Below are positions 17,777 through 25,868 of a DNA stretch of 64,000 bases, one piece after another (position 1 is the first letter of the stretch; each line of letters begins with the position of its first letter). Under the pieces are notes generated by a model. That model saw only the letters and a program-made list of their open reading frames with translations, made no database searches and was not told the origin of the DNA. This DNA is from Campylobacter sp. RM12651 (lineage in GTDB: Bacteria > Campylobacterota > Campylobacteria > Campylobacterales > Campylobacteraceae): assembly GCF_022369475.1 (NCBI RefSeq), contig NZ_CP059601.1, forward strand, positions 59,335 through 123,334. The letters are read 5' to 3'. The translations under genes and the position numbers were made by a program.

Positions 17777-18145
17777 ATGTTTTTTGATTATGTAGTTTTT
17801 GGATTTAATGAGTTAGCTGAGCGATATGGAATATTTTTCCATATCTTTAATATTTTATCTTTAGGTTTTTTGATAACGAGCTATGGTATGTTTATATACT
17901 TATATCGCAAAGGTGAAGAACGTGATAGTATAGAAAAATTTAAAATCGTGCTTCCAATACTTTGCATTATGTTATATCTAGGAATTTGGGCTACACAAAA
18001 TGGATATAAAATAAGTGAAATGCACACAACATTTGGTGTAATTGGAACGTGTGTTTGTCTCATAGCTATATGCTACATTCTACTCCTAATGGTAACTTGG
18101 GCTTATTTTTTCAAGTGGAAAAAATTAGAAAATAAATATAATTAA
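17777..18145 (+). CDS. Small membrane protein, three predicted helices
   Basis: The 122-aa protein has hydrophobic segments at about 19-43, 55-73 and 84-112. RBS AAAGGAG. It is not obviously related in sequence to the 17430 protein, despite similar size and topology. Function unknown. A micro-ORF with RBS GGGGAG (ATG at 18175, 19 codons) runs from downstream of it into the duplicated fragment. Confidence 0.7.
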   Translation: MFFDYVVFGFNELAERYGIFFHIFNILSLGFLITSYGMFIYLYRKGEERDSIEKFKIVLPILCIMLYLGIWATQNGYKISEMHTTFGVIGTCVCLIAICYILLLMVTWAYFFKWKKLENKYN

Positions 18146-18225
18146 TTCTAATGCTTGGGGAGTGTAAAAATATAATGTTTAATATATCTAATTTAGAAAA
18201 TAACAATTTAAGCTCTGTTGATTTA

Positions 18226-18296
18226 TTGTGCTAGAGCTGGTGGTTTTTATATCAATTGGAATGTTTTTAAATTTATTTAAAAAACAAAAAAAATAA
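18226..18296 (+). pseudogene. Duplicated 3' fragment of the 17430 gene
   Basis: The stretch matches 17674-17744 almost base for base (ttgtgctagagctggtggtt and onward, with a few substitutions). It encodes the last helix and basic tail but lacks the first two helices and a start. It marks a past tandem duplication followed by deletion. Confidence 0.85.
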
Positions 18297-18337
18297 ATCA
18301 TAAAATTTCAAAAATTTTAAATTAAGGAGAAAATGAT

Positions 18338-18595
18338 ATGAATGAGGATTATTTGTTTTATGTTTCGCTTGTTTTTGCGTTTCTAGGATTTTTAGCATCT
18401 TATTTTACAGTTTGTTATTTTGAACGAGAATGCACAAAGGATAAATTTTTAGAAAATTTTGATATTGAAGAAGACATTTATTCTCAAATAACTAAGAAAA
18501 AAGTATTAAAAATTAAAGCAGACACGGATTATAAACAAAAAGAATATAGTTTAAAAGAAAAAATATCTACTTTTAAAATACATGAAAGGGTTTAA
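18338..18595 (+). CDS. Single-helix membrane protein
   Basis: The 85-aa protein has an N-terminal hydrophobic helix (about 5-27) followed by a charged, Lys-rich cytoplasmic-type tail. RBS AAGGAG. It ends 1 bp before the next gene, which also has a single helix. There is no array element upstream; it is probably transcribed from copy 7. Function unknown. Confidence 0.65.
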   Translation: MNEDYLFYVSLVFAFLGFLASYFTVCYFERECTKDKFLENFDIEEDIYSQITKKKVLKIKADTDYKQKEYSLKEKISTFKIHERV

Positions 18596-18596
18596 A

Positions 18597-18863
18597 ATGA
18601 CTATCTACGATGCTGTTGTAATGTTTTCTACTTTTGTTATTGCTTTTGTTTCTACTTTTGTTATACTTATAGCTTTTCTTCAAGAAGATGCTGAAGCCAC
18701 ACACATTTCATATATGTTAAAACAAGAACAAATTAATGAATTGATGCTGTTTTTTAATATCAGTAAAGAAGATGCTGTTTTTATACTTAATAATCATTTA
18801 TTGTATAAAGATTATCAAAAAGAAATAATAAATTTCTTAATCAAAAAACAAAAGAAGAGCTAG
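18597..18863 (+). CDS. Single-helix membrane protein
   Basis: The ATG at 18597 was preferred over 18582 because AAAGGG lies 6 nt before it. The 88-aa product has one hydrophobic helix (about 4-26), then a soluble helical tail (KQEQINELMLFFNISKEDAV). It forms a pair with the 18338 gene. Function unknown. Confidence 0.65.
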   Translation: MTIYDAVVMFSTFVIAFVSTFVILIAFLQEDAEATHISYMLKQEQINELMLFFNISKEDAVFILNNHLLYKDYQKEIINFLIKKQKKS

Positions 18864-18888
18864 TGTTAAATCATTTTGATATATTTTA

Positions 18889-18929
18889 TGATAATATTGG
18901 GCGGAGTTATTTTTAGCCTAATATTATCA
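18889..18929 (+). terminator. 14-bp hairpin
   Basis: TGATAATATTGGGC pairs with GCCTAATATTATCA (one G-T pair) across a 13-nt loop. Confidence 0.65.
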
Positions 18930-18945
18930 AACACCACAAAAATAA

Positions 18946-18971
18946 CAACGCTTAAAAACATTTTTATTCTT
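18946..18971 (+). promoter_or_regulatory. Array promoter element, copy 8
   Basis: CAACGCTTAAAAACATTTTT then ATTCTT, 53 nt before the ATG at 18999. Confidence 0.7.
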
Positions 18972-18998
18972 TTCCTAATTTAAAAATAAGGAAAAAAA

Positions 18999-20399
18999 AT
19001 GAAATTAAATCTTCAACCAAAAAATAGAGATGAATTAATCTCATTGTTGATTTGTTTAGCAAAAGATTTTAAAAAAAATAATAAACATATCAAGGTAAAA
19101 AACCTCAGCGATATTGATACAAGTTTAGTTACTAATATGAGTTTTTTATTATGCTGTGACTCTTTAAAAGAAATATCAAATGATTTTTTTGATGGAATAG
19201 GAAAGTGGAATACAAGTTTAGTTACTAATATGGGCTTTATGTTTAGTGAATGCCATAATTTCAACCAACCACTTAGTTTTGATACAAGTAATGTTAAAAA
19301 TATGAATGGAATGTTTAGTTTTTGTGAAAACTTTAATCAACCACTTAGTTTTGATACTAAAAATGTAACTGATATGAGTAAAATGTTTAAACATTGCCAT
19401 AACTTCAACCAACCACTTAATTTTGATACTAAAAATGTAACTGATATGAGTAAAATGTTTTTGAGTTGTTATAACTTCAACCAACCACTTAGTTTTAATA
19501 CGAGTAATGTTAAAAATATGCAAGGAATGTTTAGTTTTTGTGAAAACTTTAATCAACCACTTAGTTTTGATACTAAAAATGTAACCGATATGAATGGAAT
19601 GTTTAGTTTTTGTGAAAACTTTAATCAACCACTTAGTTTTGATACATCAAATGTAATCAATATGACGATAATGCTTTCTAATTGCCATAATTTCAATCAA
19701 CCACTTAATTTTAATACGAGTAATGTTAAAAATATGCAAGGAATGTTTAGTTTTTGTGAAAACTTTAATCAACCACTTAGTTTTGATACTAAAAATGTAA
19801 CTGATATGAGTAGTATGTTTACAGGTTGTTATAGCTTCAATCAACCACTTAATTTTAATACGAGTAATGTAATCGATATGAGTAAAATGTTTAAACATTG
19901 CCACAACTTCAATCAACCACTTAATTTTAATACGAGTAATGTTAAAAATACTAGCTATATGTTTTATGAGTGCTACAAATTTAATAAACCACTTAGTTTT
20001 GATACATCAAATGTAATCAATATGAGTTATATGTTTTATCGTTGCGAGAAATTTAATCAACCAATTAATAACTTTAATACAAGTAGTGCTAATTGTATGA
20101 TAAGTTTGTTTGAACATTGTCTTAGTTTTAACCAACCAATTGAGTTGGATTTCAAAAACGTAACTAGAGTTGTAGAAGATTTATTTGCAGATTGTGTTAG
20201 CTTTAATAGTCCTATTATTTTCAAAAATTTACCGCAAGTTTTTATCAATGGAGAATGGGAGATATATAGAATTTTTGATAATTGTAGAGTTTTTGATTTT
20301 GAAAAATTAAATGCCCCTAAAAAATTTAAAGACCGAATTCTAGAAAAATATAAATACCGCAAAAATTCTAGATGTGTTACTATTTTTGGGGGTTTATGA
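18999..20399 (+). CDS. BspA-like leucine-rich-repeat protein (DUF285)
   Basis: The 466-aa protein has a head (about 1-70) ending in IDTSLVTNMSFLL, then about 12 repeats of 24 residues with the DUF285 pattern NFNQPLxFDTxNVxxMxxMF, then a capping region. DUF285/BspA repeats form a curved leucine-rich solenoid and usually mediate binding at the surface of bacteria such as Brachyspira, Treponema, Mycoplasma and some Campylobacterota. Here no signal peptide or lipobox is present, so the protein is probably cytoplasmic or exported in an unusual way. Neighbouring repeats are nearly identical at DNA level, showing recent expansion. A shorter relative is encoded at 38188. Confidence 0.88.
   Translation: MKLNLQPKNRDELISLLICLAKDFKKNNKHIKVKNLSDIDTSLVTNMSFLLCCDSLKEISNDFFDGIGKWNTSLVTNMGFMFSECHNFNQPLSFDTSNVKNMNGMFSFCENFNQPLSFDTKNVTDMSKMFKHCHNFNQPLNFDTKNVTDMSKMFLSCYNFNQPLSFNTSNVKNMQGMFSFCENFNQPLSFDTKNVTDMNGMFSFCENFNQPLSFDTSNVINMTIMLSNCHNFNQPLNFNTSNVKNMQGMFSFCENFNQPLSFDTKNVTDMSSMFTGCYSFNQPLNFNTSNVIDMSKMFKHCHNFNQPLNFNTSNVKNTSYMFYECYKFNKPLSFDTSNVINMSYMFYRCEKFNQPINNFNTSSANCMISLFEHCLSFNQPIELDFKNVTRVVEDLFADCVSFNSPIIFKNLPQVFINGEWEIYRIFDNCRVFDFEKLNAPKKFKDRILEKYKYRKNSRCVTIFGGL
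19255..20130 (+). repeat. About twelve 72-bp coding repeats
   Basis: Each unit encodes FNQPL followed by a Phe-Asp/Asn-Thr and a Met-Phe block. Several units are near-identical over 60 bp or more (for example those around 19310, 19530, 19600 and 19740), so copy number is likely to vary by recombination. Confidence 0.85.
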
Positions 20400-20410
20400 A
20401 TTGGTATATT

Positions 20411-20437
20411 TTAAGGTGCAATTTATACGCACCTTAA
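20411..20437 (+). terminator. 9-bp hairpin, part of a duplicated spacer
   Basis: TTAAGGTGC pairs with GCACCTTAA. The whole spacer, including hairpin, array element and following sequence, recurs at 20831-20925. Confidence 0.6.
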
Positions 20438-20445
20438 AGCCTTAA

Positions 20446-20471
20446 AAACGCTTAAAAGACTTTTTTATCCT
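20446..20471 (+). promoter_or_regulatory. Array promoter element, copy 9
   Basis: AAACGCTTAAAAGACTTTTT then TATCCT, 54 nt before the ATG at 20500. Confidence 0.8.
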
Positions 20472-20499
20472 TATAGAAATTAATAATTAAGGAGAATAA

Positions 20500-20832
20500 A
20501 TGAGAACTCAGGATTTTGTATTAAAAACTAATAATATTTTAAAAGAAATATTAGCTGATTGGAGAAAGGATTGTAATAAATATTACAAAAATAATCTAAA
20601 TATAATTTTTGATTTTGTTAATGTAGATTGTGGATTAATTGGTGTAACAATAGATTTAAAAAAGGGAGCTAAAAGAGAAGACATTGAAACAATATTAAAA
20701 AAATACAATATTAATTTTTATAAAAGAGAAGGTTTTGGTGGACTATTTTCAACTATTGAATTTGCAATAAGTGAAGAAGTAGATATTAATATCTACCAAT
20801 CTTTATTTAATGATTTAAATAATATTTCATAG
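20500..20832 (+). CDS. Unknown 110-aa protein
   Basis: The small soluble protein has a mixed alpha/beta pattern: a helical N-terminus, then strands around NIIFDFVNVDCGLIGVTIDL and a final FGGLFSTIEFAISEE. RBS AAGGAG. It is a single-gene unit between two copies of the same hairpin-promoter spacer. Function unknown. Confidence 0.65.
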   Translation: MRTQDFVLKTNNILKEILADWRKDCNKYYKNNLNIIFDFVNVDCGLIGVTIDLKKGAKREDIETILKKYNINFYKREGFGGLFSTIEFAISEEVDINIYQSLFNDLNNIS

Positions 20833-20843
20833 TCTTATATATT

Positions 20844-20870
20844 TTAAGGTGCAATTTATACGCACCTTAG
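20844..20870 (+). terminator. Second copy of the spacer hairpin
   Basis: TTAAGGTGC pairs with GCACCTTAG, near-identical to 20411-20437. Confidence 0.6.
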
Positions 20871-20878
20871 AGCCTTAA

Positions 20879-20904
20879 AAACGCTTAAAAGACTTTTTTA
20901 CCCT
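20879..20904 (+). promoter_or_regulatory. Array promoter element, copy 10
   Basis: AAACGCTTAAAAGACTTTTT then TACCCT, 54 nt before the ATG at 20933. The spacing helps to decide that start. Confidence 0.8.
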
Positions 20905-20932
20905 TATGGAAATTAATCAACGAGGATATAAA

Positions 20933-22117
20933 ATGAGAAAATTAGATGGAATAATTTATAGAGTTCCAACTGAAATTAATTTAGATTTTCAAATGGGGCT
21001 AAATATTTTAAGTAAGAAAAATGGAGAATATAGTACTTTTGACTTAATTAAAAAGGAAATAAATGAAGAGATAGGTTTATTTGGTTTAACAGAAGATGAT
21101 TTTGACTCAGATTTTAGTGAAGCTTTGATTATTTTTGATACTTTTAATAATGGTTGGTATAAACCTTTTACCGAAAAATCAATTTTTGAAGAAAATGATA
21201 TTGTGCGTGAGTTTATAAAACAAATGGCCAAGCTTTGTATTCATAAAGTTGATTTTAAAAAATTGAAACTAGCTTATATAAATAAATTAGCTCGTGAGGG
21301 TTATATTTATAGCACTTTAATTTTAATTGATAATTTAAAAGAATTAGAGCGTTTGGCTTGTTCTAGCGATATTGAAAGTATAAAAAAACTACCAAATTTT
21401 TTAATAATAGAGGATGAAAATGAAAATTTTATAGGAGCTGTTTATGAAACTATAAGAGATGAAATTTTATTTGAAAAAATATTTAAACAAAAACCAAAAA
21501 AATTATTAGATGAGTTATGTAAATTTAACCTTTCTACCTATGAAGAAGTAGAAAAAAATTTTATATATAACATAACTTGTGAAGATAATGAAGCAACTTG
21601 TTATTTTTCTTATAGTGATTTAATTGAAAACGGAATTTTTTATACTCATAGTTATTATAAAGATGATTGTTCGTTAGAAATTAATAAGCTTATTAAAAGG
21701 CTTGGAGCTGATATAGAAGCTAATGAAATAGCCAAATTGGTAATGAATGATTTAATTCAAAAATTAAATCTAAACAAAAAAGATTTCAAAAATATAAATA
21801 ATTTTTTTGATTATGTTGAAGATAATCATATAAAACAAGTTCCTAATGCACATTTGTTATTTATGCCACAAAAATTCAAAGAAAAAATGTGTGAAGATAA
21901 TATTTATAGTGAGGTTCATTTTGATAATTTATTAGATTACTTTAAACAATCAAACCCTTATGGACAAAGAGAGATTTTTAAAGAATATTTAAATATTAAG
22001 TATGTAAATAAACACTCTAAAAAAAGGTTTCAAAAAATCCTAGATAATGATTTTATAGATTTTTATCTCACCCAAGAGGAACAAGAAGAAATGCAAAAAT
22101 GTATAAATTTGTATTAA
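20933..22117 (+). CDS. Unknown 394-aa protein
   Basis: The start was set at 20933, after CGAGGA; the ATG at 20906 lies inside the promoter region and has no RBS. The protein is soluble, acidic and helical, with no recognised motif. The general pattern (long, charged helices, repeated Phe/Tyr/Leu spacing) resembles other large unknown proteins of this array (12893, 28567, 42521). Function unknown. Confidence 0.7.
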   Translation: MRKLDGIIYRVPTEINLDFQMGLNILSKKNGEYSTFDLIKKEINEEIGLFGLTEDDFDSDFSEALIIFDTFNNGWYKPFTEKSIFEENDIVREFIKQMAKLCIHKVDFKKLKLAYINKLAREGYIYSTLILIDNLKELERLACSSDIESIKKLPNFLIIEDENENFIGAVYETIRDEILFEKIFKQKPKKLLDELCKFNLSTYEEVEKNFIYNITCEDNEATCYFSYSDLIENGIFYTHSYYKDDCSLEINKLIKRLGADIEANEIAKLVMNDLIQKLNLNKKDFKNINNFFDYVEDNHIKQVPNAHLLFMPQKFKEKMCEDNIYSEVHFDNLLDYFKQSNPYGQREIFKEYLNIKYVNKHSKKRFQKILDNDFIDFYLTQEEQEEMQKCINLY

Positions 22118-22195
22118 AGAGCTTAAGGAATAGATAAATCACTTAAAAAATTTAAAAGACTTTAGTATTTAAAATTAACAAAATAAGGAGAATAA

Positions 22196-22387
22196 ATGAA
22201 AGACATAGAGTTAATACAAGAAAGTTTTCAAGAATTAAACATTGAGGTTTGTTCATCTTACGAGGAACAATATTATAAAGATATTTTTTATGAGAATATC
22301 TTAAGAAATAACAACGGCCTTATACTAAATAAAAAATTTTATGCAAAAGCTGATAAATATTTTGAAAATAATATGGCTATAAAATAA
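22196..22387 (+). CDS. 63-aa unknown protein
   Basis: RBS AAGGAG. The promoter region is a degraded array element (ATCACTTAAAAAATTT near 22137, 59 nt upstream) that has lost the CG. The protein is acidic and helical. A perfect hairpin follows (22393-22418), so it forms a one-gene unit. Function unknown. Confidence 0.5.
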   Translation: MKDIELIQESFQELNIEVCSSYEEQYYKDIFYENILRNNNGLILNKKFYAKADKYFENNMAIK

Positions 22388-22392
22388 TATGA

Positions 22393-22418
22393 AAGTCTAT
22401 GCCTAATTACATAGACTT
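22393..22418 (+). terminator. Perfect 9-bp hairpin
   Basis: AAGTCTATG pairs with CATAGACTT across an 8-nt loop. Confidence 0.6.
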
Positions 22419-22444
22419 CTGAATACATATATGTATAGAATAAA

Positions 22445-22470
22445 AAACGCTTAAAAGATTTTTTTATATT
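22445..22470 (+). promoter_or_regulatory. Array promoter element, copy 11
   Basis: AAACGCTTAAAAGATTTTTT then TATATT, 52 nt before the ATG at 22497. The downstream leader to the RBS nearly matches that of copy 6. Confidence 0.85.
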
Positions 22471-22496
22471 TATCTAAACTTTATTAAGGAGAATAA

Positions 22497-22859
22497 ATGA
22501 TAAGAGAAAAAACAATTGGAATAGAACAAGTAATTTTAATAGATTACTTAGGTGAGGATGAATTTTACAAACTTAGTTTTAGTAAAATAAACAAGATATT
22601 AAATGAAAAATTAATAACCTTTGTTAATGTAGGTGAAGTCGTGGATTATTTTTTTGATATTTTAAAGACACATAGAGGTTTTAAAAAATTAAGTGCTGAA
22701 CAAATGGTAGAAAAGATTTATCATTTAAAAAACAAAGCCTTAAGCGAAATAATAAAACTACTTGAAAAAGCTGGAGTAATACTTATTAAAGGAATAGGTG
22801 ATGAACCATTGTTTTTTGGTTATCAAGTAATAAATAAAAAATCAAAAGGCGTAAAATGA
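22497..22859 (+). CDS. Unknown 120-aa protein
   Basis: The small basic, helical protein has a central stretch (KINKILNEKLITFVNVGEVV and beyond) that could be a helix-turn-helix, though the match is weak. It is coupled to the next gene by a 4-bp ATGA overlap, so the two products are likely made together. RBS AAGGAG. Function unknown. Confidence 0.6.
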   Translation: MIREKTIGIEQVILIDYLGEDEFYKLSFSKINKILNEKLITFVNVGEVVDYFFDILKTHRGFKKLSAEQMVEKIYHLKNKALSEIIKLLEKAGVILIKGIGDEPLFFGYQVINKKSKGVK

Positions 22860-23809
22860 TACAAGAAAAAATAAGAGAATTAGATAACATTATTTTAAAT
22901 AGTAATATTTGCGACTTCTATAAAGATTTGTTTAGTAAAAGACATTTTATAAATATTACTATTATTGAGAAATTAATAAATTTTATAGATGAGGTAGCTA
23001 AAAAAGATATTAAACAAAAAGATATTATTTTCCAAGCCTTTAATCAAATAATTGTTGAAATTTGTAGTAGTTATTTGGCTAGACAAAGACTAAGGGAGGA
23101 ATTAATAAACCTATGCAGGTATGGGCTTGGTTTTAGCTATTTTTATTATCACAATCCACTTTTTACTGATAAATTTGGATTTGAAGTTTTTTGCATTGAG
23201 GATATAACAAAAATTATAAAAGCTGAATTTGCTAGAATGATATTTAAGGGTGTAAATAATGATAGTGATAAGGCATTTTTTGGTTATTTAGTTAAGTATT
23301 TTAGTGGTGGCTTAAAAGGTGATTTATTTTTCATAGTGACTAATATTTTAAAAGAATTAAAAATTAATATCAATGAAATAAAAACCTATTGGAATGAAAA
23401 AGTAAGTGTTGAAAAATTGTATGATTTTTTTGAAAATATGGCAAGTGAGAAAGGAAATGATGAAAAAATCATTACAATAAAGGATTTAAATGATTTGGAG
23501 GACATTCCCAATATTTATTTAGAGGCTTGGAGTGAGAGTGTTTATCATAAAATTTTACTATCACCGATTGAGTATATGAGTGAAAAAGAACTTGCACCTT
23601 GTTTTGAGTTTCTTATAAAAAAAATATTTTTTGATTATTTTAAAACTGAATTTAAAGATGAAGGCGTTAAAAATTTAAAAAGTATTCTAACAAGGGAAAA
23701 CCTTGATAGTTATTTTGAGTGTGATGGTGTTTCGGAAGCTTTTTCTTATTTTTTAACTAATAAGCTTTCTGATTATATTAGCAATTTGTTTAATGAAAAA
23801 AATTGCTAA
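22856..23809 (+). CDS. Unknown 317-aa protein
   Basis: Translationally coupled to the 22497 gene. The protein is soluble, helical and moderately acidic, with an aromatic cluster FSYFYYHNPLF about one third of the way along. No family is recognised. It is followed by a small ORF with an RBS at 23885 and no array element. Confidence 0.7.
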   Translation: MIQEKIRELDNIILNSNICDFYKDLFSKRHFINITIIEKLINFIDEVAKKDIKQKDIIFQAFNQIIVEICSSYLARQRLREELINLCRYGLGFSYFYYHNPLFTDKFGFEVFCIEDITKIIKAEFARMIFKGVNNDSDKAFFGYLVKYFSGGLKGDLFFIVTNILKELKININEIKTYWNEKVSVEKLYDFFENMASEKGNDEKIITIKDLNDLEDIPNIYLEAWSESVYHKILLSPIEYMSEKELAPCFEFLIKKIFFDYFKTEFKDEGVKNLKSILTRENLDSYFECDGVSEAFSYFLTNKLSDYISNLFNEKNC

Positions 23810-23884
23810 TGATAAATTTAAAGAGCTAATTACTAAAATAAAGTAATACACCTCTTTTTTTTAATTTTGATTTAAGGAGAAAAA

Positions 23885-23986
23885 ATGGAAAAAATAAAAG
23901 TAAGACAATATGAAGTTGAACCTAGTTTTGATATTTTTATGCAAGATATTAAAGCACAAAATAATATTAATTTAAAACAGATTTAA
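23885..23986 (+). CDS. 33-aa small protein
   Basis: AAGGAG lies 7 nt before the ATG; the product starts MEKIKVRQYEVEPSFDIFM. It has no array element and is probably co-transcribed with the preceding pair. It may be a real small protein or a gene remnant. Confidence 0.4.
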   Translation: MEKIKVRQYEVEPSFDIFMQDIKAQNNINLKQI

Positions 23987-23998
23987 AAATGTTAAAAA

Positions 23999-24082
23999 AC
24001 TAGCTAGAGAGCTAGTAAAATTTTGGTTTTATTGTTGGGAGCATAGCCATTAAAGAAATTAGGATAAGAAAACTTATCCTAA
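23999..24082 (+). terminator. Two successive hairpins
   Basis: ACTAGCT / AGCTAGT (23999-24016, followed by AAAATTTTGG) and TTAGGATAAG / CTTATCCTAA (24059-24082, loop AAAA). The second ends 11 nt before the next array element. Confidence 0.6.
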
Positions 24083-24093
24083 GCCTGAAACAA

Positions 24094-24119
24094 AAACGCT
24101 TAAAAGATTTTTTTATATT
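24094..24119 (+). promoter_or_regulatory. Array promoter element, copy 12
   Basis: AAACGCTTAAAAGATTTTTT then TATATT; unusually far (69 nt) from the ATG at 24163. Confidence 0.8.
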
Positions 24120-24162
24120 TAATTTCTAAATATATAAGATAGGTTATTTATAAAGGAAAAAA

Positions 24163-25257
24163 ATGACAGTTTATACAAATAAAATACTAGATGAAATGTT
24201 TGATATTACAAATAATACATTAAAAAAACTATCTAATAATCAAAAACAAAAAGCATTTGATTTAATTCCATTTTTAGGTAGTGAGAAAGATATTATTTTA
24301 AAAGTTTGGCTTGGTGTTGATAAAAATCTTAGACAATTAGTTTATGATTTTTGCGGTATGACTAAAAGTGATTTTGGAGATTATGTAGTAGAATCTAAAA
24401 TAAATGGTGTTTGTGGTACTACAGTTAAACTAGCTCTTTATGCTAAAGGCAAAAACTACCCTTATGAAAAAATAAAGACTAATACTTTTTGCATTCAAAG
24501 TTCAGGAGAAAGTATCACTAGTTTTATGTGGCGTTTTATTGAAAACTTACCAAAGGTTTTATCAGAAATAGCACAAAAATGGCTGAATGAAAAATTAGAA
24601 AAAATAATAGAAAAAAATAAAAACAATATAGATATGAAATACTTAATAAAAAACTGGTTTAATCTAGACAGAAGTCAAACTAGTTTATATGAGGATTTTG
24701 AATGGTTTAAAGATACTTTTCCAGATTTAGGTTTTAATTTTTTATTCATTGAAGATATATGCAAAAAATTGGACAATAGAGTATCTTTTTATAATGCAAT
24801 TTTTAAGCTTTTAAGATATGAAAGTTCAGAAATTAAAAAAACAATGGATTTTTCAACAATTTATCTAGGAAGAGAGTGCTTTAATAATCTTTTAACTTTA
24901 AAAGAACAAGAGCATGAGATGATTGAAATTTTGTGTTCTGAAGCAAGAAAAATTAAAGAAAATATACCACAAGATAGAATTTTCAGCTTTGAGTGGTTAG
25001 AACAACAAAATATAATTGATTATGATTACAGAAACAGTTCTTTAGTTGAAGATTTTAAAAATATAGAAAGAAAAAGGTATTATTTTAGTGGATTAATAGA
25101 TATAGCCGAATACGAATACGATTTTTATATAAAAACACAAGCTACTTTAAAAGAAGAGTTAAGTTATATAAAAAGGGCTGAGGCTTTTATCATTAAGTAT
25201 TATGGTCGTGATTATTACAGGTTTTTAATTGGTACAAAAGAAGTTTTTTTTGTTTGA
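24163..25257 (+). CDS. Unknown 364-aa protein
   Basis: RBS AAAGGAAA. The soluble helical protein has several Trp residues (ESITSFMWRFIENL, FEWFKDTF, FEWLEQ), rare elsewhere in this array. No known motif is visible. It precedes the putative restriction-modification pair, which has its own RBS but no array element. Function unknown. Confidence 0.7.
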   Translation: MTVYTNKILDEMFDITNNTLKKLSNNQKQKAFDLIPFLGSEKDIILKVWLGVDKNLRQLVYDFCGMTKSDFGDYVVESKINGVCGTTVKLALYAKGKNYPYEKIKTNTFCIQSSGESITSFMWRFIENLPKVLSEIAQKWLNEKLEKIIEKNKNNIDMKYLIKNWFNLDRSQTSLYEDFEWFKDTFPDLGFNFLFIEDICKKLDNRVSFYNAIFKLLRYESSEIKKTMDFSTIYLGRECFNNLLTLKEQEHEMIEILCSEARKIKENIPQDRIFSFEWLEQQNIIDYDYRNSSLVEDFKNIERKRYYFSGLIDIAEYEYDFYIKTQATLKEELSYIKRAEAFIIKYYGRDYYRFLIGTKEVFFV

Positions 25258-25319
25258 TTAAACGGGATTAGAAGTGTAGATAAAACACAAACAACAATTT
25301 TAGAAAAGGGAGAATATAT

Positions 25320-25868
25320 ATGCAAAATAGTAAGCCTTTAGGAAAAAGCGACGATTCAAGTAAAGAATTTATTATACGCTGTTTAGGCGGTGATAAAACT
25401 TATGGGTTTGATATAGATAGCGTGTATATATATCAAAACAATATCAATAACAAATATTATATTTTTGAATATTTGAAATGTGATAGCGTTCATGTTACAC
25501 CATACACGTCCGACCCAAGCAAATATCCTTATAATTGGAGAAAGTTCCATTCTTTATTTCAGCTTACAAAAAAGCTAGGTGGGACTTTAATTTTGGTTAA
25601 TTACAGCAATGGTTATGATTCACAAATGAAAGAACTTCCAAATAAAGAAATTTATGAAAACCAGGTTAAAATGTTGTTTGTAAAAGATATTGATTATAAT
25701 GCAATAAAACAATATGAATCAAGCTATCCGAAACCAAAACATTTAAACTATTTAAAATATTCAGATATAAAATTTCTAACACTTGAAGAATTTTCAAACA
25801 TCCTAAGACGAATAAATAATAAATGTGGAAATATTAAAATCAATTTGGATAGGTTAATCAATGAATAG
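25320..25868 (+). CDS. Putative restriction endonuclease partner of the adenine methyltransferase
   Basis: The 182-aa protein overlaps the methyltransferase gene by 8 bp. This gene order and coupling are typical of type II systems. The central segment FDIDSVYIYQNNINNKYYIF followed by EYLKC has an acidic-strand-acidic pattern that could form a PD-(D/E)XK core, but the ExK motif is not clear. The assignment rests mainly on context; it could instead be an unrelated accessory protein. RBS GGGAG. No array promoter is present upstream. Confidence 0.45.
   Translation: MQNSKPLGKSDDSSKEFIIRCLGGDKTYGFDIDSVYIYQNNINNKYYIFEYLKCDSVHVTPYTSDPSKYPYNWRKFHSLFQLTKKLGGTLILVNYSNGYDSQMKELPNKEIYENQVKMLFVKDIDYNAIKQYESSYPKPKHLNYLKYSDIKFLTLEEFSNILRRINNKCGNIKINLDRLINE

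Noticed and set aside
19218..19916. Long minus-strand frames opposite the DUF285 repeats
   Set aside because: They are periodic shadows of the coding repeats and have no RBS.
20906..20932. Earlier ATG of the 20933 gene
   Set aside because: It lies at the end of the promoter element, has no RBS, and would break the motif-to-start spacing seen in the rest of the array.
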